Source: Clostridium sp. HBUAS56010 (lineage in GTDB: Bacteria > Bacillota > Clostridia > Lachnospirales > Lachnospiraceae). From it: a DNA stretch of 64,000 nucleotides. The stretch lies in assembly GCF_007115105.1 (NCBI RefSeq), contig NZ_SULJ01000004.1, forward strand, positions 215,727 through 279,726, given 5' to 3'. Made by a program: the position numbers and the translations under genes. The notes below the pieces were generated by a model. It searched no databases. It saw only the letters and a program-made list of their open reading frames with translations, and was not told where the DNA came from. This document shows positions 53,223 through 62,878 of this stretch, in pieces; the stretch's first letter is position 1; every line of letters begins with the position of its first letter.

Positions 53223-54149
53223 TTAACATTCTTGTCGAAACTGGGAGCTGCACAATTCCAGTTCTTTCAGAAAATCTTTTTCCTGACGGGTATAAGAACA
53301 GCCTTTTTTACAGATCAGGGAATCCCGGTAATCTCTGGTCTCTTTCCTGCACTGGCGTTCCACCAGACAGTATCGTTTCAGCAAATGTTCGGGCATGGGA
53401 GAGACCCACATATAAGTATCCGGGTTTTCACACAGCAGATCAAACTGGCTTCCACGCTCAAAAACAAAGATACGCTTTAAAGACCCAGCCGCTAGTCTCT
53501 CTCTTTCTAAATTCCCTTTGTAGCTGGATACACCATCACCAAGGGTAATCTCTGTATAAGGAAAAAGATCCTCTGGCTGTATCTCCGCCTTTTGCGCCAG
53601 GGGATGCTCTCTCGACAATAAAAGTCTTAAAGAATAATCAAACAATGGTTCTAAAACCATACCTTTTGCAGTTATCACCTGATGGTAATAAGACTCTGAA
53701 GAAAACTGGTATCTGATAATACCTAAACGATATTCTCCGGTATCCACATCGCTTAAGGTGCCGGAAGTATTGGTTTCTCTCAGCCAGACAGTCATGGACT
53801 CTTCTGCATGAAGAGACTGGATGAATCTGGCACAGGCAAGACTGATATAGCTTGCTCTTGGCATGGACAGAGAAAATGTGATATTTGCCGGCTGCTCCGG
53901 TTTGTATAGCCGTTCCATCTCCTCAATCTGAACCAGTACGTTTCTGGCATATTCCAGAAACACACTTCCCCGCTCCGTAGGAACAACCCCTTTGGGCGTC
54001 CGACGAAATATGGGAGCACCAAGACTTTCTTCCAGACTTTTGATGGCTTTACTCAGATTAGGCTGATCCATATAAAGGTTGGCTGCCGCCTGAGTGATGG
54101 AACCTGTCTTTTCCACTTCTACTGCATATTGCAATAATACCGTATTCAA
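53223..54149 (-). CDS. LysR family transcriptional regulator
   Basis: 308 residues. The N-terminal winged HTH is 'LLQYAVEVEKTGSITQAAANLYMDQPNLSKAIKSLEESLGAPIFRRTPKGVVPTERG' (shown by its parts AAANLYMDQPNLSKAI and LFRRT-like IFRRTPKG). A LysR_substrate domain follows from about 90. The effector is unknown. The next gene downstream is the iron alcohol dehydrogenase. The start ATG is preceded by GGAGGAAGA. Confidence 0.92.
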   Translation of the reverse strand: MNTVLLQYAVEVEKTGSITQAAANLYMDQPNLSKAIKSLEESLGAPIFRRTPKGVVPTERGSVFLEYARNVLVQIEEMERLYKPEQPANITFSLSMPRASYISLACARFIQSLHAEESMTVWLRETNTSGTLSDVDTGEYRLGIIRYQFSSESYYHQVITAKGMVLEPLFDYSLRLLLSREHPLAQKAEIQPEDLFPYTEITLGDGVSSYKGNLERERLAAGSLKRIFVFERGSQFDLLCENPDTYMWVSPMPEHLLKRYCLVERQCRKETRDYRDSLICKKGCSYTRQEKDFLKELELCSSQFRQEC

Positions 54150-54210
54150 TCATCTTCCTCCTTTGTCTAATGCTTACTGAGCCCTTCTTCCATTCCATGC
54201 TCCTATCCGC

Positions 54211-55920
54211 TTAAAAAGACAGGCTTCTGCACCGGTTAAATGCTGCAAAAATCTCCTGTCTTCTGGGAAGCGCCAGATTAACAGGTATATATCCCTTTTC
54301 CCCGGGGAAATCAATTCCTTTTGTATGCAGCATTTCCTCCAGCGCATCCACAACCTGCACCAGCGTTCTCTTTTGGTCAATCAGATGTTCCTCTGCATAT
54401 GGAAGCAAAAATCCCAAAGCAGCGATCTGCTCCGCGTCAACGATCTGTTCCACATAGCGTAAATCTACAACCTCATGATCAATCTTTAAACTGTCTTTTC
54501 CAAGTACTTTTGTTTTCGTTCTTTTTTCCTCTCTCTTGATTCCAAGAGAAGTAGGAACCCTGTGAAATGTGATTTCTGGCAGATCAAGAGACAAAATCTC
54601 TTCTCCATAATCGTTCGCCTTTTCTTTGGCAAATGCAGTGATTTCCTTTGGCACATAGGAATCCATCTGAATGACGTGATCGGCTGCATGAAAATAAGCA
54701 CCAGAACTTCCCGCCACAAGAATGGTGGAAATACCCTTTTTTTCATATAAACTTCTGACCCGTTCAATAAATGGAATAATTGGTTCGTGGCTCCTGCTCA
54801 CCACCATCTGCATCAGACGGTCACGAACCATAAAATTAGTTGCACTGGTATCCTCGTCCACCAGCAGAACCCTTGTTCCACTTTCCATTGCCTCCATAAC
54901 ACCCGCTGCCTGGGAAGTGCTCCCACTGGCATCCTCTGTGGAAAAGCGGACCGTGTCCCGACGATCAGGAAGATTATTAATAAACGGAGAAATATTTACC
55001 TGTTTCACACTTCTTCCATCTTCTGCACGCAGTTTCACCGCCGAATCATCTGTAACAACAAATTCTCTGCCATCTCCGCCAACGTGATTATACACTCCCC
55101 TTTCCAGTGCTTCTAAAAGCGTGGATTTTCCATGATAACCACCGCCCACAATCAGGGTAATTCCTGTTTTTATTCCCATTCCCTTGATCACTCCCCTGTT
55201 TGGAAGTACGATTTCCACCTCCATGGATTCCGGAGACTGAAATGGGACTGCATGTTTCATGGGTTTTTCTGAGACTCCGGATTGTCTTGGCAATATGGCT
55301 CCGTTGGCAACAAAGGCTGCAAGTCCCTTCTCTATAAGCTGGCTCCGCAAAGAATTCTGATCTTCAGCAAGTTCTATCACCTCTGACATTCTCTGTTTTT
55401 CCTGTGAAGGATAGGAGCTATAAAATGAAACTCCCGCCGCACAGGAGGGAATAAACTCAAATAAAATCCTGATTAACTCTCCAGAGCGGATAGACCTGCC
55501 ATTGGCAGGAAATCCCACCTCCAGGCGAAATATCACGTTCCCGTTTTTGGAATCAATTCTACAGGCGGTTCTATCCAGAACTTCCTGTCCGGGATGACTG
55601 ATTGACAAAAGACCGCTTTTGCCAGAGCCTTTTGCTTTAAAAGAACAGGGATTGAGTTTCTCTCCAAACTTTCTTAACAGGGCATCACAAAGAGCGGTTT
55701 TTTTATATTCCTGATCATAAAACGCAACAGGAAATCCCGCCTTTTTCCCATCTATATGCAGACTGATCTTAGAAGGTGCTGCAAAGGGATCTCCCTGAAC
55801 ATGATCAATGGAAAGCACATAGTCAGAAAAAGCATATTCTCCCTTTGACCCCTTGTATGCCGGATATCCTTTTCCATCAACGGAATTAAGAAATTGTCTC
55901 AAATCCCCCGCTGTTTTCAC
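54211..55920 (-). CDS. predicted ATPase of the ABC class (PF09818-like)
   Basis: 569 residues without membrane segments. The N-terminal region '[25 protein letters not shown]' is typical of the family. '[34 protein letters not shown]' is a modified Walker A, '[36 protein letters not shown]' contains the signature and Walker B, and '[31 protein letters not shown]' follows. Role unknown; it may act in RNA or ribosome metabolism. Its start overlaps the queA stop by 4 nt, so the two are translationally coupled. Confidence 0.88.
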   Translation of the reverse strand: MKTAGDLRQFLNSVDGKGYPAYKGSKGEYAFSDYVLSIDHVQGDPFAAPSKISLHIDGKKAGFPVAFYDQEYKKTALCDALLRKFGEKLNPCSFKAKGSGKSGLLSISHPGQEVLDRTACRIDSKNGNVIFRLEVGFPANGRSIRSGELIRILFEFIPSCAAGVSFYSSYPSQEKQRMSEVIELAEDQNSLRSQLIEKGLAAFVANGAILPRQSGVSEKPMKHAVPFQSPESMEVEIVLPNRGVIKGMGIKTGITLIVGGGYHGKSTLLEALERGVYNHVGGDGREFVVTDDSAVKLRAEDGRSVKQVNISPFINNLPDRRDTVRFSTEDASGSTSQAAGVMEAMESGTRVLLVDEDTSATNFMVRDRLMQMVVSRSHEPIIPFIERVRSLYEKKGISTILVAGSSGAYFHAADHVIQMDSYVPKEITAFAKEKANDYGEEILSLDLPEITFHRVPTSLGIKREEKRTKTKVLGKDSLKIDHEVVDLRYVEQIVDAEQIAALGFLLPYAEEHLIDQKRTLVQVVDALEEMLHTKGIDFPGEKGYIPVNLALPRRQEIFAAFNRCRSLSF

Positions 55921-56981
55921 TGCACAGGCCTCCCATCATTTATTTCTTCATGAAGATCAGTCAGAAACATGGCATCTCCAAAGCTGAAGAAACGGTAACG
56001 CTCCCTGATCGCCTCTTCATAGGCATGGAGCACATGCTCCCGTCCTGCAAGTGCTGAGACCAGCATAACAAGCGTGGATTCCGGCAAATGGAAATTGGTA
56101 ATCAGGCAATCCAATGTTTTAAAACGGTAACCAGGATAAATAAATATCTCCGTCCAGCCAGTCCCTGCTTTTAAAACTCCCTCTTCCGTGGATGCAGACT
56201 CAACGGTTCTGCAGCTTGTGGTTCCCACGCAGATAATTCTGCCTCCGTTTTTCTTCGTGTCGTTGACTTTTTTTGCTTCTTCTTCCTCTACTACATAGAA
56301 TTCTGAGTGCATATGGTGATTTTCAATGGTGTCAACTTTCACCGGGCGGAAGGTTCCAAGCCCAACATGAAGTGTGACTTTTGCAATGGTCACTCCCATG
56401 GTCTTGATTTCTTCTAACAGCTCCTTGGTGAAATGAAGTCCTGCAGTTGGTGCGGCAGCAGAACCTTCGTGTTTTGCATAAACGGTCTGGTAACGGTTCT
56501 TGTCCTGAAGCTGATGTGTAATATAAGGAGGTAAAGGCATCTGTCCCAAACGGTCCAGTATCTCCTCAAATATTCCTTCATAGGAAAACTGGATCAGCCG
56601 GTTCCCCTCTTCCACGACATCAACCACGGTTCCCTTTAACAAACCATCACCAAATGAAATGACAGTTCCAGGCTTTGCCTTTTTTCCCGGTTTAACAAGC
56701 ACCTCCCAGATATCATGTTCCTTCCGTTTTAATAAAAGGATCTCAACCTTCGCCTCTGTTCCCTCTTTGACGCCAAAAAGTCTGGCTGGAATTACTTTCG
56801 TATCATTAATGACCAGACAGTCTCCCTTGCGGAGATACGAAAGTATGTCTCTGAAATGTCTGTGCTCTATCTCTCCTGTATGTTTATCCATCACCAGCAG
56901 TCTGGAAGCAGAACGATCAAGCAGAGGGTCCTGGGCAATCAGTTCCTGGGGCAAATCAAAATTAAAATCTTTAACATCCAT
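55917..56981 (-). CDS. queA: S-adenosylmethionine:tRNA ribosyltransferase-isomerase
   Basis: 354 residues from the ATG at 56981 (AAAGGAGAAAAT upstream); the longer frame lacks a site. '[23 protein letters not shown]', '[29 protein letters not shown]', '[17 protein letters not shown]' and '[21 protein letters not shown]' are QueA hallmarks. It transfers the ribosyl group of SAM to 7-aminomethyl-deazaguanine in tRNA to form epoxyqueuosine. tgt is not adjacent here. Confidence 0.96.
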   Translation of the reverse strand: MDVKDFNFDLPQELIAQDPLLDRSASRLLVMDKHTGEIEHRHFRDILSYLRKGDCLVINDTKVIPARLFGVKEGTEAKVEILLLKRKEHDIWEVLVKPGKKAKPGTVISFGDGLLKGTVVDVVEEGNRLIQFSYEGIFEEILDRLGQMPLPPYITHQLQDKNRYQTVYAKHEGSAAAPTAGLHFTKELLEEIKTMGVTIAKVTLHVGLGTFRPVKVDTIENHHMHSEFYVVEEEEAKKVNDTKKNGGRIICVGTTSCRTVESASTEEGVLKAGTGWTEIFIYPGYRFKTLDCLITNFHLPESTLVMLVSALAGREHVLHAYEEAIRERYRFFSFGDAMFLTDLHEEINDGRPVQ

Positions 56982-57043
56982 AACTATTTTCTCCTTTGCC
57001 AAAAATGCCCCTCTGCACGGTGCCACGCAGAGAAGCATCTGGT

Positions 57044-57811
57044 TTACATATTGTTTGGCTGGCTGCCAGTTTCTGTGGCAGCTTCCGATTCTTCTTTGGA
57101 ACTTTCCTCAGGCTCTTCCTTCTTATCTTTCAGCATATGATATACTGCCAAAAGATTCTCATCGGATTCTAAGACCTTTCCAAGGCTTTCATTGACTTCT
57201 TTTGTCATCTTCTGAACTTGTCTGGAATGATTCACCTGATCAATCAGTGCGGACTGTTCTTTGTCAGCATCAGCAACCAGATAATAGGTTCCATCGGTTC
57301 CTTTCCTGACATAACTGGCGGTCAGGCTCGGGGCAGGTGTTTCTGCCTGGCGGAACTTAACATCAAACCTGGCGTAGACAACATAATCTCCATCAGATAC
57401 ACCAGGAGCTGTATAACATTCCAGATTCTCATAATCCTGATAGAACTTAACCTCTTCTTCCAATCTGTCGCCCTGCTTTTTTAACTCTTCCTCAGAAACA
57501 AGCCCTCCGTAAACCTTGGAAAGCAGTTCCAGATCACAGGTCTTTCTTGCCTTAAAATAAGACTCCATTAATTCATGAATCTCCGGTACAGCCTCTTTTT
57601 CTAACGTAACCTCTTTTGATTCCTCTTTTTCTGTTCCACTCTCCTGCTTTCCCGTCTGGGACTTCGCTTCTTCTTTGTTCTCAACCGGTCGGTCCATTAC
57701 TACCACAACAACCATAAGTACAATTGCAACCAGCGGAATTGCAAGAAATTTTAAATATTTCATCATCTCTTCTTTTGAACCATTTTTCCATTTTTCCAAT
57801 AAGTGTTTCAT
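57044..57811 (-). CDS. uncharacterised membrane-anchored protein
   Basis: 255 residues. A short cytoplasmic basic end, one membrane helix (about 20-42, [20 protein letters not shown]), an acidic low-complexity linker rich in Lys/Glu (about 45-75), then an extracytoplasmic alpha+beta domain (about 80-220; '[25 protein letters not shown]' NTF2-style start '[21 protein letters not shown]'), and a second acidic tail. The NTF2-like reading is only a guess from secondary structure. AGGAGGTCACG precedes the ATG. It is next to queA (62-nt gap) and divergent from tRNA-Arg. Confidence 0.7.
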   Translation of the reverse strand: MKHLLEKWKNGSKEEMMKYLKFLAIPLVAIVLMVVVVVMDRPVENKEEAKSQTGKQESGTEKEESKEVTLEKEAVPEIHELMESYFKARKTCDLELLSKVYGGLVSEEELKKQGDRLEEEVKFYQDYENLECYTAPGVSDGDYVVYARFDVKFRQAETPAPSLTASYVRKGTDGTYYLVADADKEQSALIDQVNHSRQVQKMTKEVNESLGKVLESDENLLAVYHMLKDKKEEPEESSKEESEAATETGSQPNNM

Positions 57812-57923
57812 TTAGGCGTGACCTCCTGGAGAATGAATCTCTTCCTCATTTTAACAAAAAAAACGATAAAAATCAACAAATACTCTTGCGCATTACAGGA
57901 ACTTATAGTAGAATGTAAAAGAT

Positions 57924-57995
57924 GCATCTGTAGCTCAGTGGATAGAGCAATGGCCTCCGGAGCCGTGTGCGTAGGTTCGATTCCTATCAGATGCA
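57924..57995 (+). tRNA. tRNA-Arg (anticodon CCG)
   Basis: Cloverleaf: acceptor GCATCTG/CAGATGC, D-arm GCTC/GAGC, anticodon stem ATGGC/GCCGT with loop CTCCGGA (anticodon CCG), T-arm GTAGG-TTCGATT-CCTAT, discriminator A. CCA is not encoded. Its 3' part is repeated at 63817, showing use as an integration site. Confidence 0.92.
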
Positions 57996-58050
57996 CTATT
58001 TTTTTGGCTTTTTTAGTCTCTTAAAAAGCCTTACTTTATAAGGATTCTCT
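57970..58050 (+). repeat. 81-bp direct repeat, left attachment site (tRNA 3' end)
   Basis: 80 of 81 bases match 63817-63897. The repeat begins in the tRNA T-arm and runs 55 nt beyond the tRNA end; weaker similarity continues for about 18 bases. Confidence 0.93.
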
Positions 58051-58133
58051 CGCGCTTATCAGCTTTTCGCTAATTTTCCCAATTCCTAACTTTTACTGAT
58101 TTCTACTGGTTTTTGCTGTTTTTTACTGAAAGA

Positions 58134-58165
58134 TAAGTGGTCATTAGTGGTCAGATAAGTGGTCA
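58134..58165. repeat. three tandem TWAGTGGTCA repeats, putative integrase arm sites
   Basis: TAAGTGGTCA at 58134-58143 and 58156-58165 and TTAGTGGTCA at 58144-58153, between the att repeat and the integrase remnant. Confidence 0.6.
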
Positions 58166-58177
58166 AAATCTTCCCTT

Positions 58178-58495
58178 TTAAACCTTGCAGATACTGGACA
58201 TTACATCGGTCATCTGATCATTTAGAACGTGAATATATGTACTGTATGTGGTGTTAATATCGGCGTGTCCTAAGAGTTTGCTGACAACACTAATCTCTAT
58301 CCCTCTCTTTAACAGTCTTGAAGCAAATGTGTGTCTAAGCGCATGGATTGTGTAATCTTCTGCTCCCACTGTACCAAGAACACTTTTATATGTTCTGAGT
58401 ATATTACGTTCTGATACATATCCTCCATCTACCGTACATGCAACATAATGAGTCTCAATCTTTTTACGCTTGTTATAGTCTTGTATCTGCTTCAA
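58178..58495 (-). pseudogene. tyrosine integrase, N-terminally truncated
   Basis: 105 residues covering only the C-terminal catalytic half: 'AEDYTIHALRHTFASRLLKRGIEISVVSKLLGHADINTTYSTYIHVL', which supplies the HxxR, the second His and the nucleophilic Tyr. The first catalytic arginine and the whole core- and arm-binding domains are missing. The frame opens with a TTG without a ribosome-binding site and has an in-frame stop 10 codons or less upstream. A short frame MALIHSFEADTRL with a good AAGGAG site overlaps it. It is the remnant of the element's integrase (Tn916/phage type) and should be inactive alone. Confidence 0.85.
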
Positions 58496-58550
58496 AAGAG
58501 TGTATTAATGCCATGTTAGACACTCCTTTTCTTTCCCAGTATAAAGTTTA

Positions 58551-58928
58551 TTATTCAAGTTCTGACTTAGGTAAATAATATTCTAAATAATATAGTGCGT
58601 CAGCAACAGAGTTAAATAAACTTTGATCTATTTTACTATTGGATCGTGATGTAAACCCCTTTGCACTAGCTTCCATTACTCCTGCTTTATAGCAATTATG
58701 CACGACAGATATATCGTCCATACACTCGTTCGAAGACTTAGAAAGATACTTATATTCCTCGTTTATGTCTTGCTTTAACTTTTTATATTTTTCGCTGATC
58801 GAGTGAGAATCTCCATTATTATTTTGCATATATTCAGAAATTGAATTTTCTAATTCATTTAACTGTTTAATATAATTTGATAATCTTTCAACTAATACTC
58901 CTTTTGATAACTTTTTCAAATCTATCAT
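58551..58928 (-). CDS. uncharacterised island protein, coiled-coil N-terminus
   Basis: 125 residues, not recognised. The first 75 residues are strongly helical and charged (KLSKGVLVERLSNYIKQLNELENSISEYMQ), probably a coiled coil. The second half has 'VVHNCYKAGVMEASAKGFTSRSNSK' and 'VADALYYLEYYLP'. A promoter (TTGTGG-16-TATACT) lies just upstream and a GGGGAATT ribosome-binding site precedes the ATG, so it has its own transcription unit. It could be a second immunity-type or antitoxin gene, but there is no direct evidence. Confidence 0.65.
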   Translation of the reverse strand: MIDLKKLSKGVLVERLSNYIKQLNELENSISEYMQNNNGDSHSISEKYKKLKQDINEEYKYLSKSSNECMDDISVVHNCYKAGVMEASAKGFTSRSNSKIDQSLFNSVADALYYLEYYLPKSELE

Positions 58929-58954
58929 TTTAATTCCCCTTGTGTTTTGTATTT

Positions 58955-58982
58955 AGTATAATCAATCATACCATACCCACAA
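58955..58982 (-). promoter_or_regulatory. promoter of the 58551-58928 gene
   Basis: Minus strand TTGTGG (58977-58982), 16-nt spacer, TATACT (58955-58960). Confidence 0.55.
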
Positions 58983-58984
58983 AA

Positions 58985-59030
58985 TAAAAAAAATAGGGTA
59001 TACTAGATATTTCTATCCAATATACCCTAT
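58985..59030 (-). terminator. terminator of the toxin-immunity operon
   Basis: Minus strand ATAGGGTATA, 18-nt loop, TATACCCTAT, followed by TTTTTTTTATTTTG. Confidence 0.85.
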
Positions 59031-59063
59031 AGAAGTGATTACTGATAATAGCATTGTTTCATA

Positions 59064-59552
59064 TTACATTAAGATTCTTTCACCAGTAGAGTTTCTAAAT
59101 TTCAAAAATAATCCCTCTTGTGAGACTAGTTTCTGTAATATTTGCAGAACTTCATCAGTCAGTTGATAAAAACTAACTAAAAATCCACCATTAATACTCA
59201 TAAGAAACTGAGGTTCAGAAAAGAGAATCTGTACCGAAGAAAAGTCCATTGATACAATTTTCTTTATTATATACGCCAATTTATCAGGAGAACTGTTTCT
59301 AATATTTACGTTAAAAGAAATCTCATGTTCCAGATCAACAGGTATTGGAGATTCAGTTAGATAAATCTCGCATAGGTAGAAATAAATCAACTTCAACGCA
59401 ATACGGGATATTTTTTCTGCATATAGCGGAAGATAAGAGGTTTCGAAATATTCCTCCAATTCCAAAAAATGCACGTCCGATGTTTCATATGGAATAAAAT
59501 CAATATAATAATATTCATCTAAATCTTGAAGATTTTCAATTACCTCAAACAT
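59064..59552 (-). CDS. probable immunity protein of the adjacent toxin
   Basis: 162 residues, strongly acidic (many Glu/Asp, starting MFEVIENLQDLDEYYYIDFIP), with no signal peptide. It starts 14 nt after the toxin-like gene's stop, with AGAGGTT as ribosome-binding site, and both end at a common strong terminator. Small acidic cytoplasmic proteins directly downstream of a secreted toxin are typically its immunity partners. I do not recognise a named immunity family. The assignment depends on position and charge. Confidence 0.6.
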   Translation of the reverse strand: MFEVIENLQDLDEYYYIDFIPYETSDVHFLELEEYFETSYLPLYAEKISRIALKLIYFYLCEIYLTESPIPVDLEHEISFNVNIRNSSPDKLAYIIKKIVSMDFSSVQILFSEPQFLMSINGGFLVSFYQLTDEVLQILQKLVSQEGLFLKFRNSTGERILM

Positions 59553-59566
59553 AAAATTAAACCTCT

Positions 59567-60214
59567 TTAATCTCTTAATACCTCACCATTTTCTCCTAAT
59601 GAGGCAACTCTTTTACCTTGTTTATCTTTCAGTTTCCACTTACTCTGCCCGTGTCCTGAAGTGTCTTTATCAATCGACCAACCACCTTTTTCTTTATAAG
59701 TAGTTTTTCCACTAACCTTTTGGTCAAACTTTCCTAAATCCACATCGCCATTATCATCTCTTAACCTTGAAGGAATTTTACCTTTTATCTTGGCAATTGC
59801 ACGTGCATCAGAATCACTGAGCCAATCAGTAATAGTATTATATAACCATGATCCTGCTGCTATCGTTACACCAGCTACAATTATAACTCCTGTTGCGGCA
59901 ATCAAAACCTCTCCTACCCCAGGAATAAAATATGCTCCCGCCGCCATTGCCATCTGTGGTTGTACAATTCCATTGCTTGAACCGCTTACTTCAACCGCCT
60001 GATTAAGTAATTTTTCAAACTGACTTTTTGTATAATACACACCATTAATTGTCACTCCATCTTCTGTTACAATAACGCTTCCAGAAGTTTTTGATACACT
60101 TTGGCTATTTGTATTTACAGAATGATTTTGAGCAAAAGCTGTAATACCTGTATTTAAAGTCATTAATGCTGCAAGTAAAAGGGCTGTGTATTTCTTATAG
60201 TTTCTTTTCTTCAT
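59567..60214 (-). CDS. secreted toxin-like protein (signal peptide, hydrophobic segment, C-terminal toxin module)
   Basis: 215 residues. Signal peptide 1-29 (MKKRNYKKYTALLLAALMTL, cut near AFAQ). A 30-85 linker includes 'VIVTEDGVTINGVYYTKSQFEKLLNQ'. A glycine-rich hydrophobic stretch (about 92-125, GAYFIPGVGEVLIAATG) resembles the 'IPGVGE' segments that precede toxin domains in polymorphic toxins. The last 70 residues (145-215; KIPSRLRDDNGDVDLGKF, GHGQSKWKLKDKQGKRVASL) look like the short C-terminal modules of WapA/LXG-type toxins, with conserved Lys, Asp, His and Arg. It is encoded upstream of a probable immunity gene. The target (RNA, DNA or membrane) is unknown; family name not asserted. 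Confidence 0.65.
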   Translation of the reverse strand: MKKRNYKKYTALLLAALMTLNTGITAFAQNHSVNTNSQSVSKTSGSVIVTEDGVTINGVYYTKSQFEKLLNQAVEVSGSSNGIVQPQMAMAAGAYFIPGVGEVLIAATGVIIVAGVTIAAGSWLYNTITDWLSDSDARAIAKIKGKIPSRLRDDNGDVDLGKFDQKVSGKTTYKEKGGWSIDKDTSGHGQSKWKLKDKQGKRVASLGENGEVLRD

Positions 60215-60487
60215 ATGCTTCCTCCATATTATAGTTTTTAGTTACATTGCAACGTTGTCTATCATTTTATTTAGTTTTAATCACCTTCTTAATACAAAAA
60301 TAAATAGATATATTTATTTATCTCTTAGAAGGTATAGCGTAACAGCAACCATAAAGCATAGCAATACTTGTTCCAAAATTATACACTTTGAGTGCCAAAA
60401 TTTGCTCATTGATCTTACATAGAACTTCTACAATATGGAAAACCACTACAAAATTCTCTAAAATACCTCAGTCTTTTAACATATTAT
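60215..60487. other. AT-rich intergenic region upstream of the toxin gene
   Basis: No ORF is supported. It probably holds the promoter of the toxin-immunity operon. No clear terminator of the 60488-61801 gene is visible. Confidence 0.4.
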
Positions 60488-61801
60488 TTAATCATCAATT
60501 TCAATCTTCCATTCCATCATAGCACGATAAACCTTATATGGTATTTTATCTTTACTTCTTTCAGCCATATCCTTTATAAATTTTTCTTTGTATTCTTTAT
60601 ATTTTTCAAAAGCGGCAACGGAATCATTGAATGTACCAAGCTTAATTACTTTTCCAAAACAATTTAACTCTGCACGATATTTACCACTCTCTTTATCCCT
60701 ATGAACACCAAGGGGTAAATCTCCCCGATTCTTCTTGCAACTTAAAAATAGAGTATTGATAAAATGAGGTACAAGGCAACAAGTTTCAGAACTATAAATA
60801 GTGTTTCCCTTAAATAAAATATCCTTATCAAGATCTAAAGATTCAATTCCATATTTATTCTTCTCATACCATATCTTAAAATTACAATAGTTATGCCATT
60901 CTTCACCAACAGCATGACCCTTATATTGTGGCTGCCTCTCATGGAATTTGTCATTATAACAACGATTCATCATGTCATGCCATTTTATGTAAGACTCTGA
61001 CTTACAATCCACATCATCACTCCCCCAGTATCCAACTCCACACATAGTCGGTGTTTGTTCTGGCTTGCTCCAATTGTCAGGTTTATACCTTATATCATTC
61101 ATTACATTTACAATAAAGGCTTCTGAATCATCTCCATTTTTCATAAAGTTCTGCTTAACAATTCTATACTGCTCCTGATTTAGAGGATATAGATTTCTGA
61201 AATAGTTGTCTTCTTTATTAAATCCACCATGCCAAATATAGATGTTATTTTCTATATCAGAATTTACAATAAATGTTTCTACCACCACTTTAGGAGCATA
61301 TATATTTTCACTCTTATCATTCCATTTTCCATTATAAAAATTATTCTTTGTCGCAGTATATCTTAATACCCCATATTTATCATAACTACCTGTAAGCAAG
61401 ACGGTTTGTCCGTTGACGCGACGAATCATTCTCCCATAATTAGATATCCAGTAATCTTTATAATCCATCAATTTAACAAACTGCTCATCTGTACCAAGAG
61501 GAAGTATTTTAGTTGCTGATAAATCCAGTATTCTTTCTGGCTTAATCTCCTTGTATTTTCTATGTATCAATATTTCTACATTATCATTAATTTTAATCTG
61601 TTGCTTGCTTTCAATATATTTTCTTTGAGACTTATATTCACACTCTTTACATTGCCCCAGGTAATATGGAGCAGATACCTTATTGTCCATAAGTCTAAAG
61701 CTGTTTGTTGGTAATGCTCTCCCACATTTATTGCATATCTTAGTTTCTAGGTTATGAGAAACCTCATTATTCTGCTTACTACTAATTCTATTGTCATTCA
61801 T
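60488..61801 (-). CDS. phage-type zinc-finger / NUMOD / AP2-like DNA-binding protein, possible homing endonuclease
   Basis: 437 residues. N-terminal zinc ribbon 'CNKCGRALPTNSF' plus 'QCKECEYKS' (about 22-55). A NUMOD4-like unit follows: 'VKLMDYKDYWISNYGRMIRRVNG' (about 110-135). Further on 'YIKWHDMMNRCYNDKFHERQPQYKGHAVGEEWHNYCNF' is the pattern common in phage HNH/AP2 proteins, and the C-terminal 'LPLGVHRDKESGKYRAELNCFGKVIKLGTFNDSVAAFEKYKEYKE' is an AP2-like DNA-binding domain. The HNH catalytic His-Asn-His set is not clear, so cleavage is not certain. ATG has AAGGAGG upstream. Confidence 0.7.
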   Translation of the reverse strand: MNDNRISSKQNNEVSHNLETKICNKCGRALPTNSFRLMDNKVSAPYYLGQCKECEYKSQRKYIESKQQIKINDNVEILIHRKYKEIKPERILDLSATKILPLGTDEQFVKLMDYKDYWISNYGRMIRRVNGQTVLLTGSYDKYGVLRYTATKNNFYNGKWNDKSENIYAPKVVVETFIVNSDIENNIYIWHGGFNKEDNYFRNLYPLNQEQYRIVKQNFMKNGDDSEAFIVNVMNDIRYKPDNWSKPEQTPTMCGVGYWGSDDVDCKSESYIKWHDMMNRCYNDKFHERQPQYKGHAVGEEWHNYCNFKIWYEKNKYGIESLDLDKDILFKGNTIYSSETCCLVPHFINTLFLSCKKNRGDLPLGVHRDKESGKYRAELNCFGKVIKLGTFNDSVAAFEKYKEYKEKFIKDMAERSKDKIPYKVYRAMMEWKIEIDD

Positions 61802-62262
61802 TGAACCTCCTTTTTATTAACCAGAAATTCAAGAAAATTGCTATAGGGGGCATGGTTTAACATTATGGCTTCTATATACAGGGGGTGATCCCAAGAACGC
61901 CTTATTTTGAGATATATTTTAACCGAAACCCTTGTAAAATAAAGCTCTCTATATGGTCCCAATGAATAAACTCTTATTCTATAAGCAATTCTCCATTACT
62001 CACCACACTAGAAACCGCCATTTCTCGTTAATTCAGTCCCATAGCAAATAAGCCCAGAATACATTATCCTGAACTTTATAAATCCAATATTCTATTTTTT
62101 ACTTTTCGTGTCTTTATCACATGGAATAGTTGTGCGGATATATCGACGACCACCGATCAGGGGGGCGTGGATTGCACATAGAAAATTAGAAATATTCTTG
62201 AATCGTGGCATTGCCTTTCTTTTACTTCCCGGCAACTAGGAAATACAAATACTTATAAATTC
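61802..62262. other. 461-nt noncoding region with G-tracts
   Basis: No credible ORF on either strand. It is AT-rich except for isolated G-runs on the plus strand (near 61847, 61880 and 62160, for example GATCAGGGGGGCGTGG). Possible leader or structured RNA on the minus strand. No known RNA family recognised. Confidence 0.4.
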
Positions 62263-62424
62263 TTAATGGCAGCAGTTGTTATCTTCCATTATCTCATCAA
62301 TGGCAACTGCAATATGCTTATTTACAATTCGCTCCAGATCATCATGTGTCATGTTTCCATATAACTGATTCAATCCATTCATATTTTCGTTGCTGATAAC
62401 TGCTACTCTGTTACTTAATTCCAT
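62263..62424 (-). CDS. small island protein, 53 residues
   Basis: Starts MELSNRVAVISNENMNG after a strong AGGAGGATTTAC site and ends EIMEDNNCCH. It contains 'LYGNMTHDDLERIVNKHIAVAIDEI', a helical body, and two terminal cysteines with a histidine. No family recognised. It follows the 62438-62878 gene by 13 nt, in one apparent operon. Confidence 0.6.
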   Translation of the reverse strand: MELSNRVAVISNENMNGLNQLYGNMTHDDLERIVNKHIAVAIDEIMEDNNCCH

Positions 62425-62437
62425 TATGTAAATCCTC

Positions 62438-62878
62438 CTATGCTCTTACCGAAAAGCCTTTACTCTTCAGATATTCAATTGCCAGTTTCAACAATTCCCC
62501 ATTCTCAACGGTATTTTCTATTGTCTCGTCCCAAACACGGGGAGTACTATTTCCTACATCTAAACCACCATGCAATCCCTGACTTGCCCATGTAACAACT
62601 TCAAATCCTGTAGCATTGTAATAATTATCCATGGAGTCATAATCAATGTATACAGACGCTACCACCTTATTTCCTACTCTCTTAGGCTCAACTTTTACCG
62701 CTGATCGCAAAAAATCATATGACCTTCTGTACGATAATGGATCATAGGCATCGTAATAGGATTGTAAATAATAATTCAACGTCTCATAGACTCTATCGGC
62801 CATCACACCAACCATACTTTCCATCGTTGGCATGAGTGCAGCAGTCAATTGGTTCATATTACTTATTCTTTTTGCCAT
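62438..62878 (-). CDS. phage-like protein, possibly HK97 gp10-related
   Basis: 146 residues from the ATG at 62878 (AAAGGAAAT 9 nt upstream). A helical first part, 'LMPTMESMVGVMADRVYETLNYYLQSYYDAYDPLSYRRSYDFLRSAV', precedes a short beta domain with 'VVASVYIDYDSMDNYYNATGFEVVTWASQGLHGGLDVG'. The shape is that of gp10-like/minor structural phage proteins, but no other morphogenesis gene is in the island. Its start overlaps the cold-shock gene by 20 nt. Tentative. Confidence 0.55.
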   Translation of the reverse strand: MAKRISNMNQLTAALMPTMESMVGVMADRVYETLNYYLQSYYDAYDPLSYRRSYDFLRSAVKVEPKRVGNKVVASVYIDYDSMDNYYNATGFEVVTWASQGLHGGLDVGNSTPRVWDETIENTVENGELLKLAIEYLKSKGFSVRA

